The translations under genes were made by a program, and so were the position numbers. A DNA stretch of 64,000 bases from Bacteroidota bacterium (lineage in GTDB: Bacteria; Bacteroidota; Ignavibacteria; Ignavibacteriales; Ignavibacteriaceae): NCBI GenBank assembly GCA_021777835.1, contig JAJYDC010000001.1:248001-312000 (forward strand). The letters are read 5' to 3'. Under the pieces are notes generated by a model. That model was not told the DNA's origin. It did no database searches and saw only the letters and a list, made by a program, of their open reading frames with translations. This document shows positions 1 through 8,564 of the stretch, piece by piece; position 1 is the stretch's first letter, and the number at the start of each line of letters is the position of its first letter.

Positions 1-48
1 CCATTGAAACAGTTAGAGTAATAATAAAATAAAAATGGGGATAATATT

Positions 49-720
49 ATGAGCGATATAAAGGTCTTAATTGCCGATGATCATGCTTTACTTCGCGCAG
101 GTATTCGAGAACTCCTTCAAAATATGAATGGAATTGAAGTTGTCGGCGAAGCTGCGAATGGAAGAGAAGCGTTAGAAAAAATTAATGAGTGCTCTCCAGA
201 CATTGTGTTACTTGATATAGCTATGTCTGAATTAAACGGTCTCGAGGTTGCAGAAAGAGTTCACAAAGATTTTCCTTTAGTGTCTGTTATAATTCTTTCA
301 ATGTACGCTAACGAAGAATATGTCTTGCAGGCTTTGAAAGTAGGTGCCTATGGCTATCTATTGAAGGACTCAGCACCAAATGAATTGGAGATTGCAATAA
401 AAGCAGTTGTAAAAGGCGATACCTATCTGAGCCCTTTAGTTTCAAAAACTTTAGTGACTGACTATCTCAAAAGGATAAATGAAAAACCTCTTGAAGAAAA
501 GAATGAGAGTAATGTCTTTATCAAACTAACATCGCGTCAAAGAGAGATTCTGCAACTTATAGCTGAAGGAAACTCTACAAAGACTATTGCTATAAAATTG
601 CACTTAAGCGCTAAAACCGTAGAATCACATAGGATGAAAATAATGGAACGCCTCGCAATTCATGATATTCCAGGATTGGTTAGATATGCAATTAGAACTG
701 GTATCATTTCCTCTCTATAA
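49..720 (+). CDS. NarL/LuxR-family two-component response regulator
   Basis: This is a DNA-binding response regulator with an N-terminal receiver (about residues 4-120) and a C-terminal LuxR-type helix-turn-helix (about 150-215). The receiver has the acidic pair D10/D11, phospho-acceptor D56, S84 and K106, so it should be phosphorylatable. The proline that usually follows the Asp loop (D-I-x-M-P) is replaced by serine. The HTH carries LTSRQREILQLIAEGNSTK and the KTVESHR recognition region. The length (223 aa) is normal for NarL/FixJ proteins. The partner kinase is not in the window; it may lie just upstream, since this gene starts only 49 bases in. Targets are unknown. Confidence 0.93.
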   Translation: MSDIKVLIADDHALLRAGIRELLQNMNGIEVVGEAANGREALEKINECSPDIVLLDIAMSELNGLEVAERVHKDFPLVSVIILSMYANEEYVLQALKVGAYGYLLKDSAPNELEIAIKAVVKGDTYLSPLVSKTLVTDYLKRINEKPLEEKNESNVFIKLTSRQREILQLIAEGNSTKTIAIKLHLSAKTVESHRMKIMERLAIHDIPGLVRYAIRTGIISSL

Positions 721-929
721 ATTATTATATGGGAATAGCCTATGAATAACTAAAATCCGACATCTGGTATATCTCAACCTCAGCTATTTATGAATACTTA
801 CTAAGTAGTTTACTTAGAAGTAATCAGTAATTTCCTGATTGATATGAAATATTTCCTAATATAGATTTGGCCTCATTAAAATCAATTGTTCAGTCCTTGT
901 TTCATGTCTTAAATATAACTGAGGTAAAT

Positions 930-1310
930 GTGAATTCGTTAAGAATTATGCTAGTAGATGATAATAATAATTTTAGAAATTCGGCTATTCGCTATATAAA
1001 TGCTAACTTAAGATTTGAAAGGTTAACTTGGGTATCTTCTGGTGAAGAGGCTATAAAGGCTGTAAATGAAAAAGCAATTGACCTTATTATTATGGACATC
1101 TCAATGCCTGGAATAAATGGTATTGAAGCCGCACGAATTATTAAAGGTTCAAATAAAGACATTAAAATAATTCTTTTAGCTTTATCTGATAGTATCGAAT
1201 ATCGGAACGAGATGCTTTCTTCAGGTGCTAATGAATTTATTCACAAAATTGAATTCACTGATAAGTTAATTCCTGTAATTAATAAGATGTTTTCTGGAAA
1301 TGCTGCGTAG
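930..1310 (+). CDS. Stand-alone receiver-domain protein (CheY-like)
   Basis: This is a single receiver domain with no output domain. The acidic pair D10/D11, acceptor D56 (MDISMPGING) and a lysine in FIHKIEF are present. The usual Thr/Ser after beta-strand 4 appears to be alanine (LLALSD), which may alter the switch. The ORF track begins at a TTG at 867. I prefer the GTG at 930 because GAGG lies 5 bases upstream and the receiver fold begins directly after it, giving 126 aa. It is probably a phospho-relay intermediate or acts by protein contact. It follows another response regulator on the same strand by about 210 bases. Confidence 0.8.
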   Translation: MNSLRIMLVDDNNNFRNSAIRYINANLRFERLTWVSSGEEAIKAVNEKAIDLIIMDISMPGINGIEAARIIKGSNKDIKIILLALSDSIEYRNEMLSSGANEFIHKIEFTDKLIPVINKMFSGNAA

Positions 1311-1562
1311 TAATCAATTCCATTAAGCTAAAGGACGCCCGATTCGAAATTCTATATTATGTTATCATATAAATTCACGTAACAGAGAAGTTAGTATCAT
1401 AAATCATAACTTGATGTCACACTAAGTTTTACCTCACTTCAAGATAATTCCATCAGCAATAAATTAACCACCAACCATTTAAGTTAAATGTTTAGTAGTA
1501 GTAGTACTAGTTCTACTAAAAAAAATAACAAATATGTGCCCAAAATAACCGCGTTATAAAAT

Positions 1563-1811
1563 TCAACCTAAGCATACTTTTCGTTTGACTAATTCTCTCC
1601 GATTATCTAATATTATGAAAATAATTATTAGCATTATTATGATGTTAAGACCAGATGATAGGTGAGCCCAGCTTGTCGCTTTTACACCCGGATCTAATTG
1701 AGGAATTGACCATATAACCAATAAGTTTAACTCAAACTTGGGCAGTTTCTTTGCCTCAAAAATGCAATTTGAAGGATACTTAATTGCTAATCTAAGTGCC
1801 CTTGGGGAAAT
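1563..1811 (-). pseudogene. Possible gene remnant: 82-codon open frame without a start
   Basis: The 554-base gap 1311-1864 has no ordinary ORF. On the minus strand, an 82-codon stop-to-stop frame reads like protein: a basic N-terminal part (ALRLAIKYPSN), a conserved-looking stretch (WSIPQLDPGVKATSW), one hydrophobic segment (NIIIMLIIIFIIL) and a charged tail. It lacks ATG, GTG or TTG near its beginning and is preceded by stops, so it may be the 3' end of a decayed membrane-protein gene. I do not recognise the family. A chance open frame in AT-rich DNA is a real alternative. The rest of the gap shows only short A/T-rich triplet runs. Confidence 0.3.
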
Positions 1812-1864
1812 TTAAGTCTTAATTTTTGAATCTATTTGAATGATACATCATTAGAAAGGGAAAT

Positions 1865-3280
1865 ATGAAAACGATAAAATATTTATTAGTTCTGATTTAT
1901 GCTCTTATCTTTCTAACCGGAAGTTCTTATGCGCAATTTGATTCAACTAAGTTGAATCTTGAAGGTAACTGGCTCGGCACGTTAGAATTTTCAGGTGTTC
2001 AATTGCGCATAGTTTTTAATATAAAAAAATCCTCAACTGGATACTCTGCTACTTTAGACAGCCCGGATCAAGGTGCTAAAGATATCCCTACTGAAAATGT
2101 AACATTGAATGGAAATAATCTGAAAATTGATGCACCTTCAATTCATGGCTCTTATTCTGGAGTATATATTCCGGATAGCTCATATTTCTCGGGGACTTGG
2201 ATTCAAGGGGGACAAAGTTTACCTCTATCTATAAAAAGAACTACTAAAACTATTGAACTTAATAGACCTCAAGAACCAGTAAAACCTTATCCATATAACG
2301 AAGAAGAAGTTACTTATGAAAATAAAGAATCCGGCATAACTCTTTCAGGTACTTTTGCTTACCCGAGGGTTGGGAATAGCTTTACTGCAGTTCTACTTAT
2401 CCCTGGTTCAGGTGCTCACAATCGTGATGAAGAAGTGTTTGAACACAAACCATTTCTAGTCCTTTCAGATTACCTTACTCGACATGGTATTGCAGTTCTC
2501 AGATATGATGATCGAGGAGTAGGGAAGTCGACCGGAGATTTTTCATCAGCAAATACAATGGATCTTGCATCAGATGCACTTGCTGGGGTTAAATATTTGT
2601 CGACAAGGAAAGATGTAAAGAAAATCGGGCTGATAGGACATAGCGAAGGCGGTATAATTGCTCCCATAGTTGCTAATGAATCTAAAAATGTTTCATTTAT
2701 TGTATTGATGGCTGCACCTGGAATTCCAAGCGATAAGTTGCTATTACAGCAAGCTTACCTGATTGGAAAAGGCTCAGGTGAGGATGAAGATATGCTTGGT
2801 AAAACAAATCAGTTGAACCAGAAAATATTTAATATTATTAAAACAGAAAGTGATAGTCTTAAAGATTGGGATAATATAAAAGTAGTAGCAGATGACTTTT
2901 ATAATAAACTAAGCGAACAAAAAAGAAAAGAAATTGGCGATGCTAAAATCTTTGAAAATCAGCTTAAACCCGTAATGACTAAGTGGTTTAGATATTTTAT
3001 AAAATACAATCCATCTTATGAATTAGAAAAACTTAAATGCCCGGTATTAGCCATAAACGGTTCCAAAGACGTGCAGGTCCCGGCTAATGAAAATCTTGCC
3101 GCTATTAAAAATGCTTTGACTAAAGGTGGTAATAAAAGTTTTAAAATAATTGAAATTGACGGATTAAATCATTTATTTCAGACAGCAGCTACTGGATTAC
3201 CTTCTGAATATGCTAAAATATCTGAAACTATTTCACCTAAGGCGCTTGATATTATTTCCAACTGGGTTTCAAAGAAGTAA
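1865..3280 (+). CDS. Secreted alpha/beta hydrolase with N-terminal beta domain
   Basis: A signal peptide (about residues 1-23, ending SSYAQ) precedes a beta-rich domain of about 110 residues (LEGNWLGTLEFSG), as found before many Bacteroidota peptidase/esterase-like hydrolases. An alpha/beta-hydrolase domain occupies about 150-471. The likely triad is S260 in the elbow GHSEGG, D402 (NGSKDVQVP) and H436 (LNHLFQ). LIPGSGAHNRDE supplies the oxyanion region and DDRGVGKSTG is also typical. It probably hydrolyses esters or small peptides in the periplasm or outside the cell; the substrate is not predictable. AGAAAGGGAAAT before the ATG may act as ribosome-binding site. Confidence 0.88.
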   Translation: MKTIKYLLVLIYALIFLTGSSYAQFDSTKLNLEGNWLGTLEFSGVQLRIVFNIKKSSTGYSATLDSPDQGAKDIPTENVTLNGNNLKIDAPSIHGSYSGVYIPDSSYFSGTWIQGGQSLPLSIKRTTKTIELNRPQEPVKPYPYNEEEVTYENKESGITLSGTFAYPRVGNSFTAVLLIPGSGAHNRDEEVFEHKPFLVLSDYLTRHGIAVLRYDDRGVGKSTGDFSSANTMDLASDALAGVKYLSTRKDVKKIGLIGHSEGGIIAPIVANESKNVSFIVLMAAPGIPSDKLLLQQAYLIGKGSGEDEDMLGKTNQLNQKIFNIIKTESDSLKDWDNIKVVADDFYNKLSEQKRKEIGDAKIFENQLKPVMTKWFRYFIKYNPSYELEKLKCPVLAINGSKDVQVPANENLAAIKNALTKGGNKSFKIIEIDGLNHLFQTAATGLPSEYAKISETISPKALDIISNWVSKK

Positions 3281-3361
3281 TAAATATTACAATTTCTAAT
3301 GATTTAGTTTATTACTTTGCAAGTAAGAATTTTATGTATGGTTTCGGAGTGTGTCTGGTTA

Positions 3362-4108
3362 ATGGCATTTAAAAGATCACTTAGGTTTTTCTTATTTATT
3401 AATATCTTATTCATCGCAAAAGTATTTGCGGGACCCCCTTTTAGAACGGATGATCCTATACCGGTATCCTTCATGCATGGAGAACTATACTTATTTTCAA
3501 CCGGCGTTTTTGATGGAAGCGGGAAAAGTGGTATTGGTCCTGCCTTAGAATTTAATTATGGTATTTTTCAGAATACTCAATTTCATATCGTCGTCCCTTT
3601 TGCTTACTCCATTCCTAAAAATGCACCCTCCCACACTGGATACGGTGATACTGAAATAGGAGTTAAATACCGTATTGTTGATCAGTCTGATGTTATGCCT
3701 GATATTGCTACTTTCCCCCTTGTTGAAATCCCCACCGGAAATGCTTCCGAAAATTTAGGTAATGGCAAACCTCAAATTTACTTGCCGATATGGCTACAAA
3801 AAGACATATGTAAGTGGACAATCTACGGCGGCGGTGGATACTGGATAAATCCTGGTATTGGAAATAAGAATTGGGAGTTTGAGGGAGTTCTAGTTCAATA
3901 TAACTTCACAGATGATTTCTTTGTTGGTGCTGAATTGTTTCACCAGACTTCATCATCAATTTATTCTAATGACAACACTGGATTGCACTTGGGATGCGGA
4001 ATTCCATTGGTAAATAATTATCAAATACTGCTTTCATCAGATGTGGGTAATGGATTTACTTCCTACAAACATTTCTCATACTATCTTGGCTTGTACCATA
4101 CTTTCTAA
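3362..4108 (+). CDS. Predicted outer-membrane beta-barrel protein (MetA_deg/transporter-like)
   Basis: The product has a signal peptide (MAFKRSLRFFLFINILFIAK, cut near VFAG) followed by the motif GPPFRTDDP, typical of the putative outer-membrane porin family linked to Phenol_MetA_deg. Alternating Gly/aromatic strands and a C-terminal phenylalanine (GLYHTF) fit a barrel. The ORF track starts at a TTG at 3317. The ATG at 3362 is preferred because it puts the signal peptide at the N-terminus, giving 248 aa. It sits 81 bases after the hydrolase gene and may be co-transcribed. Any transported substrate is unknown. Confidence 0.72.
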   Translation: MAFKRSLRFFLFINILFIAKVFAGPPFRTDDPIPVSFMHGELYLFSTGVFDGSGKSGIGPALEFNYGIFQNTQFHIVVPFAYSIPKNAPSHTGYGDTEIGVKYRIVDQSDVMPDIATFPLVEIPTGNASENLGNGKPQIYLPIWLQKDICKWTIYGGGGYWINPGIGNKNWEFEGVLVQYNFTDDFFVGAELFHQTSSSIYSNDNTGLHLGCGIPLVNNYQILLSSDVGNGFTSYKHFSYYLGLYHTF

Positions 4109-4115
4109 AGGGCTC

Positions 4116-4580
4116 TTACTCGTCCATCTTTATTATTGATAATTTACTGTTCAAATCTTTTAACTGTATCGACTTTGGATCAACTGCTGCTAATGTCTTA
4201 ATAACAGCTTTTAATTCGTCCATGTTTTTTTCTGCTTTATTTATAATTTCTTCATGTATCTCGATTTCACGCATATCTAAAATCAATAATTGCATTGAGG
4301 AGGCAGAATTTTGAAGTATATCCTGAATCGTTCGTATAGTTGCGTTAAATATTTCTATCCTTTCATTTGCAATTTTATTTCTCATATTCCTATTATAAAA
4401 CCATAATCCCAAGAGAAATGCCATAAATAAAGGGACGGCCCAAAAAAGTCTTTTCCCCTGCATGTATTTTAAAAAATCTATAATTGGGAATATACCAAGT
4501 GCTAAATTTAAGAATAACGTTATTGCTACAAAAAGCAAAACTATAAGAATATACGGTGTATTATTTTTCAATATTTTCAT
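4116..4580 (-). CDS. Small membrane protein with two TM segments and helical tail
   Basis: I do not recognise a named family. Two hydrophobic segments lie at about residues 9-31 (YILIVLLFVAITLFLNLALG) and 45-62, followed by a roughly 90-residue helical, charged cytoplasmic tail. The tail stretch IRTIQDILQNSASSMQLL resembles the helical dimerisation region of sensor kinases but lacks the phospho-accepting histidine and any ATPase domain. It is convergent with the outer-membrane protein gene (7 bases between stops). With two receiver proteins nearby a signalling role is possible, but that is inference. Confidence 0.65.
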   Translation of the reverse strand: MKILKNNTPYILIVLLFVAITLFLNLALGIFPIIDFLKYMQGKRLFWAVPLFMAFLLGLWFYNRNMRNKIANERIEIFNATIRTIQDILQNSASSMQLLILDMREIEIHEEIINKAEKNMDELKAVIKTLAAVDPKSIQLKDLNSKLSIIKMDE

Positions 4581-4849
4581 TTAATCCCTTAATCCATTTT
4601 TCATGTTTTTTGACAACTGGTACTTACCTGATACATATAACATGTTGAGCAATTTTTATTAGTGATTCTAATTTAAACATATCCTTTAGTATAAAATTAT
4701 TTACATAACGGGGGATAGAAGGTAATACAATAAATTTACAATATTTAATTATGAATGGTCTTTATGTACCTTTGTTTGAATATTTTAGCACATGTTAAAA
4801 ATAAATAAATATTCTATTCCAACACAATTATTCAATGTGATGCATGTCT

Positions 4850-5171
4850 CTAATATTTTTCCCCTTTAATTCGACAATTAACTTTTCTCTTATTCATATA
4901 GCTTATTGCCTCTTCTATTATTATTGATGTTGCACTTTCTAATTCAAATCCGTTAGGGAGCTCACTTAAATCAAATAAAGTTAAAACCTAAATCAAATAT
5001 TGATTTGAATAAGTTCTAAATACGTCCCGCCTATCCTATACTACCTTTGTCCATAAAGTGTCCAATGTCTCCGCACGATAGTTGTTCTATTTCAATCTCT
5101 ATTCATCTCCACCTCATATAAATAATATCCATTGCTATTCCAGCTCTTAAAAAGCTAATAATTTCATCATA
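4850..5171 (-). pseudogene. Possible decayed gene in the 4581-5266 gap
   Basis: This 686-base gap has no intact ORF. Its minus strand shows protein-like stretches broken by in-frame stops and a frameshift: EIISFLRAGIAMDIIYMRWR, stop, then EIEIEQLSCGDIGHFMDKGS, stops, and in another frame FDLSELPNGFELESATS running to a stop at 4850. The last piece is 45 codons long with no start codon. The pieces run in one direction and nearly abut, as expected for a gene that has lost function. The family is not recognised. The gap must also hold the promoter of the downstream nnr gene, but I saw no clear match to the promoter pattern used elsewhere. Confidence 0.3.
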
Positions 5172-5266
5172 TTAAATATCAAAATTAAAATTCATGCTAA
5201 AGCTGATTCATTATTTTTATATGAAGTAATTCTGATTTAATTTTACAATTATAAACCAAGATAAAA

Positions 5267-6898
5267 ATGATACCGCTTTATTCCACATCGCAAATAAGAG
5301 AGTCTGATAGCTTTGCTATAAATGAACTTGGCATTCCGGGCATTTTATTAATGGAGAATGCCGCGCTTCAAATATTTAGTATATCCACAGAAAAGTTTCA
5401 AGAATTGAATCTAAGCTTATCATCATTAGGTTTTGTATGTGGTAAAGGAAACAATGGAGGGGATGGTTTTGCTGTCGCAAGGCACTTTGCGGACTACGGA
5501 TTCTATGTAACTGTCCTTTACCTAAGCAGCGATGAAGAACTAATAGGCGATAGTTTAACCAATTTTAATATATTGAAACAACTTGCCGCATCTAACTCCA
5601 AAATTATCCTGAAGAAATATGATTCGACTTCAAGCCTATCTTTACTTTCAAAGTGTAACGTTATATTTGATGCAATGCTCGGAAGCGGGACATCCGGCGA
5701 ATTACGAGAGCCAATTAATTCAATAGTATCTTATTTAAACGATCTCAAAAGTTTTAAGGTTGCAATTGATATCCCTACAGGATTAAATGCAGATACCGGA
5801 TACGGCAAAATAGTATTTAATTCTAACCTTACAATTACACTCGGCGAATTTAAGAAGGGTCTTTTCTTTAATAAAGGCAAGATATATAGCGGCGAAGTAG
5901 TTAAAGGCAATATCGGAATAAGTTTTGAACATTTTGAAAAACACCTAGTCAATGAATATCTAATTGAACCTGAAGATGCATTAGAATCCTTGCCTTCAAA
6001 ATCAATGAATATTAATAAATATTTATCCGGTAAAGTTTTAACTATTGCTGGTTCATCTATTCTACCTGGTGCTGCCGTGCTTACATCAATCTCCCAACTA
6101 AGATCAGGCGCTGGAGCTTCTGTACTTTGCTTCCCTAATTCAGCTAAGAAATTAGTTTACAAAAAATTATTAGAGGTTATTGTCCAGCAATACGAAGATG
6201 ACGGTAAGGGATACCTAAGTGCCAACAATATTCCTGAATTTAGTAAGAGAATCGAATGGGCAGATACTATCGCTTTAGGACCCGGTCTAGGGAGAAATGA
6301 AGAGACACAGGAAGCAGTATTCCAAATAATTAGTAAGTACAAAGATAAAATAATGGTAATTGATGCTGATGCTATCTTTGCACTAAATCAAAATAGATAT
6401 AAGAAATTAAATCTAAACGCCCGGCAGGGAAGTCTTCATAATAAGATACTTACTCCGCACCATGGTGAGTTCGCAAATTTACTAGGTATATCTACCGATG
6501 AACTTGATATAGATATCTTAAGATACGGGAAAGAATTTGTTGCAGAAACTGGATGCTACCTTGTTTTGAAGGGTGCTCCGACTATTATCTTTACACCTTC
6601 CGGTGAAGCATTGATCAATACTACAGGTAATCCGGGGATGGCTAAGTTCGGAAGTGGAGATGTCTTAACTGGTATGCTTGCAGGATTATTAGCCCAATGG
6701 GTATCAAGTAAAAAAGCCCATAAAGATAAACATGCTGAACAAGAATTTATTGAAAAGGCATTAGTCTGTGGAGTGTACCTGCACAGTCTTTCTGCTGACT
6801 TATTATTAAAAGACTTTACAGAGTTCAGTTTTACTGCGAGTGATATAATTAAAAATATTCCCAACTCCATTAAATTTTTAAGGAAATCAGTTGTTTGA
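5267..6898 (+). CDS. nnr: Bifunctional NAD(P)HX epimerase / ADP-dependent dehydratase
   Basis: This enzyme repairs hydrated NADH/NADPH. The N-terminal YjeF_N domain (about 1-215) epimerises R- and S-NAD(P)HX, and the C-terminal ribokinase-like domain (about 225-540) dehydrates S-NAD(P)HX using ADP. The N-terminal nucleotide motif GKGNNGGDG begins at residue 59. The C-terminal domain shows LTPHHGEF and NPGMAKFGSGDVLTGM, including the catalytic Asp. The length (543 aa) fits bacterial fused proteins. It is cytoplasmic and housekeeping. It is followed by the DUF218 gene 43 bases downstream, probably in one transcript. Confidence 0.95.
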   Translation: MIPLYSTSQIRESDSFAINELGIPGILLMENAALQIFSISTEKFQELNLSLSSLGFVCGKGNNGGDGFAVARHFADYGFYVTVLYLSSDEELIGDSLTNFNILKQLAASNSKIILKKYDSTSSLSLLSKCNVIFDAMLGSGTSGELREPINSIVSYLNDLKSFKVAIDIPTGLNADTGYGKIVFNSNLTITLGEFKKGLFFNKGKIYSGEVVKGNIGISFEHFEKHLVNEYLIEPEDALESLPSKSMNINKYLSGKVLTIAGSSILPGAAVLTSISQLRSGAGASVLCFPNSAKKLVYKKLLEVIVQQYEDDGKGYLSANNIPEFSKRIEWADTIALGPGLGRNEETQEAVFQIISKYKDKIMVIDADAIFALNQNRYKKLNLNARQGSLHNKILTPHHGEFANLLGISTDELDIDILRYGKEFVAETGCYLVLKGAPTIIFTPSGEALINTTGNPGMAKFGSGDVLTGMLAGLLAQWVSSKKAHKDKHAEQEFIEKALVCGVYLHSLSADLLLKDFTEFSFTASDIIKNIPNSIKFLRKSVV

Positions 6899-6941
6899 AT
6901 ATCCGCAAATGAACTTACAGAATAAAATCTAAACAGACAGA

Positions 6942-7976
6942 ATGCGCGCAAAAAAGAAAATAATATCAAGTAAAAGTTTTACCATTTCCTTCGCTATTAT
7001 CTTAACTCTAGCTGATTTACTCTTTCTTATTTTTATAAAATATCATGACCAGGACTTACCGTTAAGTGATTTTAGACTTATGTATATTGGTAACCTACTT
7101 GATTTCATTTTCTCTGCAATATTGATTCTAGCTCTACTAATATATTCTTTCCAAAAGGGAAAAAATTACAAGCCGGGAGTAATATTAACTTATACAATAC
7201 TAACATCAATTATTCTAATATTAGCAGTACTTAGCACAAGGATTGACCTGCATCTTCCAAACATATACATATTAGATCATCCTTTGAGGAAAGTAGTAAC
7301 TGGAATTTTATTCTCAATATACCAATTCCTTGTATTCCTCCAGATAATGCTAATCTGGCAGCTTATATTCGGAGCTAAAGAACTAATATTTCTTAGGGCT
7401 TTTATCAATTCTTTTGCTCTGACATTTATCTTATTATCAATCTCATTCTTCTATATCCATTTTAATCTAGGCCTTAAAGAGAAATTTCCATTTAAGAAAA
7501 ATCAAACTAACGTTGCCGTTGTACTTGGAGCAGCAGTTTGGTCACACAACTCTGTAAGCCCAAGCCTAGCATCAAGAGTAGACAAAGCAGTAGAGTTATA
7601 TAAGAAAGGGATAGTAAACAAGATTCAATTTACAGGAGGAAATGCTCCTGGGGAATTAAGCGAAGCAGAGGTTGCTCGTGATTATGTAAAGCCTCAAGGT
7701 ATAAACCCAAATAACTTGTGGCTAGAAAAGGAAACAAACTCTACATTAGAACAAGTAAAATTTATAAAAGATAGTTTGTTAGCCAAGAAAAAAGTTAACC
7801 ACATAGTAATAGTGTCTGATGGTTATCATTTAACTCGTGTAAAAGAAATATGCAAATTTTTTCACATTAAAACTTATGTCTCTGCCTCTGGATTGGACTT
7901 AAGTGTTGAGCATAAGCTTTATTATAGGTTAAGAGAAAGTGTTGCACTTACAGTATTCTGGCTATTCGCATTATAA
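6942..7976 (+). CDS. DUF218 (YdcF/SanA/ElyC-like) integral membrane protein
   Basis: About five hydrophobic segments fill residues 12-175. A C-terminal DUF218 domain of about 150 residues follows, beginning with VAVVLGAAVW and carrying GGNAPGELSEAE, ETNSTLEQV and VSDGYHLTRV, the conserved loops of the family. Family members such as SanA and ElyC affect envelope integrity and lipid-carrier metabolism in enterobacteria, but the biochemical activity is unsettled. The long N-terminal membrane part distinguishes this protein from the single-pass SanA form. The gene lies between nnr and nusB. Confidence 0.85.
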   Translation: MRAKKKIISSKSFTISFAIILTLADLLFLIFIKYHDQDLPLSDFRLMYIGNLLDFIFSAILILALLIYSFQKGKNYKPGVILTYTILTSIILILAVLSTRIDLHLPNIYILDHPLRKVVTGILFSIYQFLVFLQIMLIWQLIFGAKELIFLRAFINSFALTFILLSISFFYIHFNLGLKEKFPFKKNQTNVAVVLGAAVWSHNSVSPSLASRVDKAVELYKKGIVNKIQFTGGNAPGELSEAEVARDYVKPQGINPNNLWLEKETNSTLEQVKFIKDSLLAKKKVNHIVIVSDGYHLTRVKEICKFFHIKTYVSASGLDLSVEHKLYYRLRESVALTVFWLFAL

Positions 7977-8075
7977 TAAATTAGTAAATACGATTTTAAT
8001 AGTGCAGATTTAATTATAAATTTGCATAGCGGATTTCAATTAACTGGATTTCATTAAAAATATTAAGTCTAAGAT

Positions 8076-8564
8076 ATGTCTCAAAGTTTCAAAAGACGGT
8101 TAGTAAGGGAAAGAGTACTACAAATATTATATGCCTACTCAATGAACAAGGAATCGCTTGAAAGCTTAGTAAACGGTGTCCTTTCTGATGTCTTAGACAA
8201 GTCTGATAGAGAGTTCGCTAATAATTTAGTTAATCGTGTACTCATCCATAAAGATGAACTCGAGAAAATGATAAAGCTTAGAGTTGACAACTGGGAACTA
8301 AACAGAATTGCTCTAATAGATAAAATCCTTCTGCAAATGGGTATCTGTGAACTGCTGTATTTCCCTGATATCCCACCTAAAGTATCAATTAATGAAGAAA
8401 TTGAAATCGCGAAACTTTATAGCACGGCTGGAAGCGGAAAGTTTATAAATGGGATTTTAGACGCAGTCCTATCTGAATTAAAAGAATCAGGAAAGTTAGA
8501 CAAATCAGGCAGGGGATTACTTGAAGAGACAGTAGTAAAATCCACTCCAAAAAATGATAAATGA
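8076..8564 (+). CDS. nusB: Transcription antitermination factor NusB
   Basis: NusB binds boxA RNA with NusE (S10) and supports antitermination of rRNA operons. The protein is the all-helical NusB fold. RRLVRERVLQILYAY is the N-terminal helix, and the C-terminal half carries IDKILLQMGICELLYF and KFINGILDAVL, which are strongly conserved. It is 162 aa, a little longer than E. coli NusB (139 aa), because of a charged C-terminal tail. Its stop overlaps the start of the MFS gene by four bases (ATGA), so the two are translationally coupled. TAAATTTG at 8017-8024 could be a -7 element, but no good -33 partner was seen. Confidence 0.95.
   Translation: MSQSFKRRLVRERVLQILYAYSMNKESLESLVNGVLSDVLDKSDREFANNLVNRVLIHKDELEKMIKLRVDNWELNRIALIDKILLQMGICELLYFPDIPPKVSINEEIEIAKLYSTAGSGKFINGILDAVLSELKESGKLDKSGRGLLEETVVKSTPKNDK

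Noticed and set aside
1-32. Possible tail of an upstream gene (reads ...IETVRVIIK, stop)
   Set aside because: Ten codons are too few to support a gene; another frame also gives a short tail. A sensor kinase there would make sense but cannot be shown.
1495-1525. Triplet run TAGTAGTAGTACTAG followed by an A run
   Set aside because: The imperfect dyad is short and lies away from any gene end; it is probably simple-sequence DNA.
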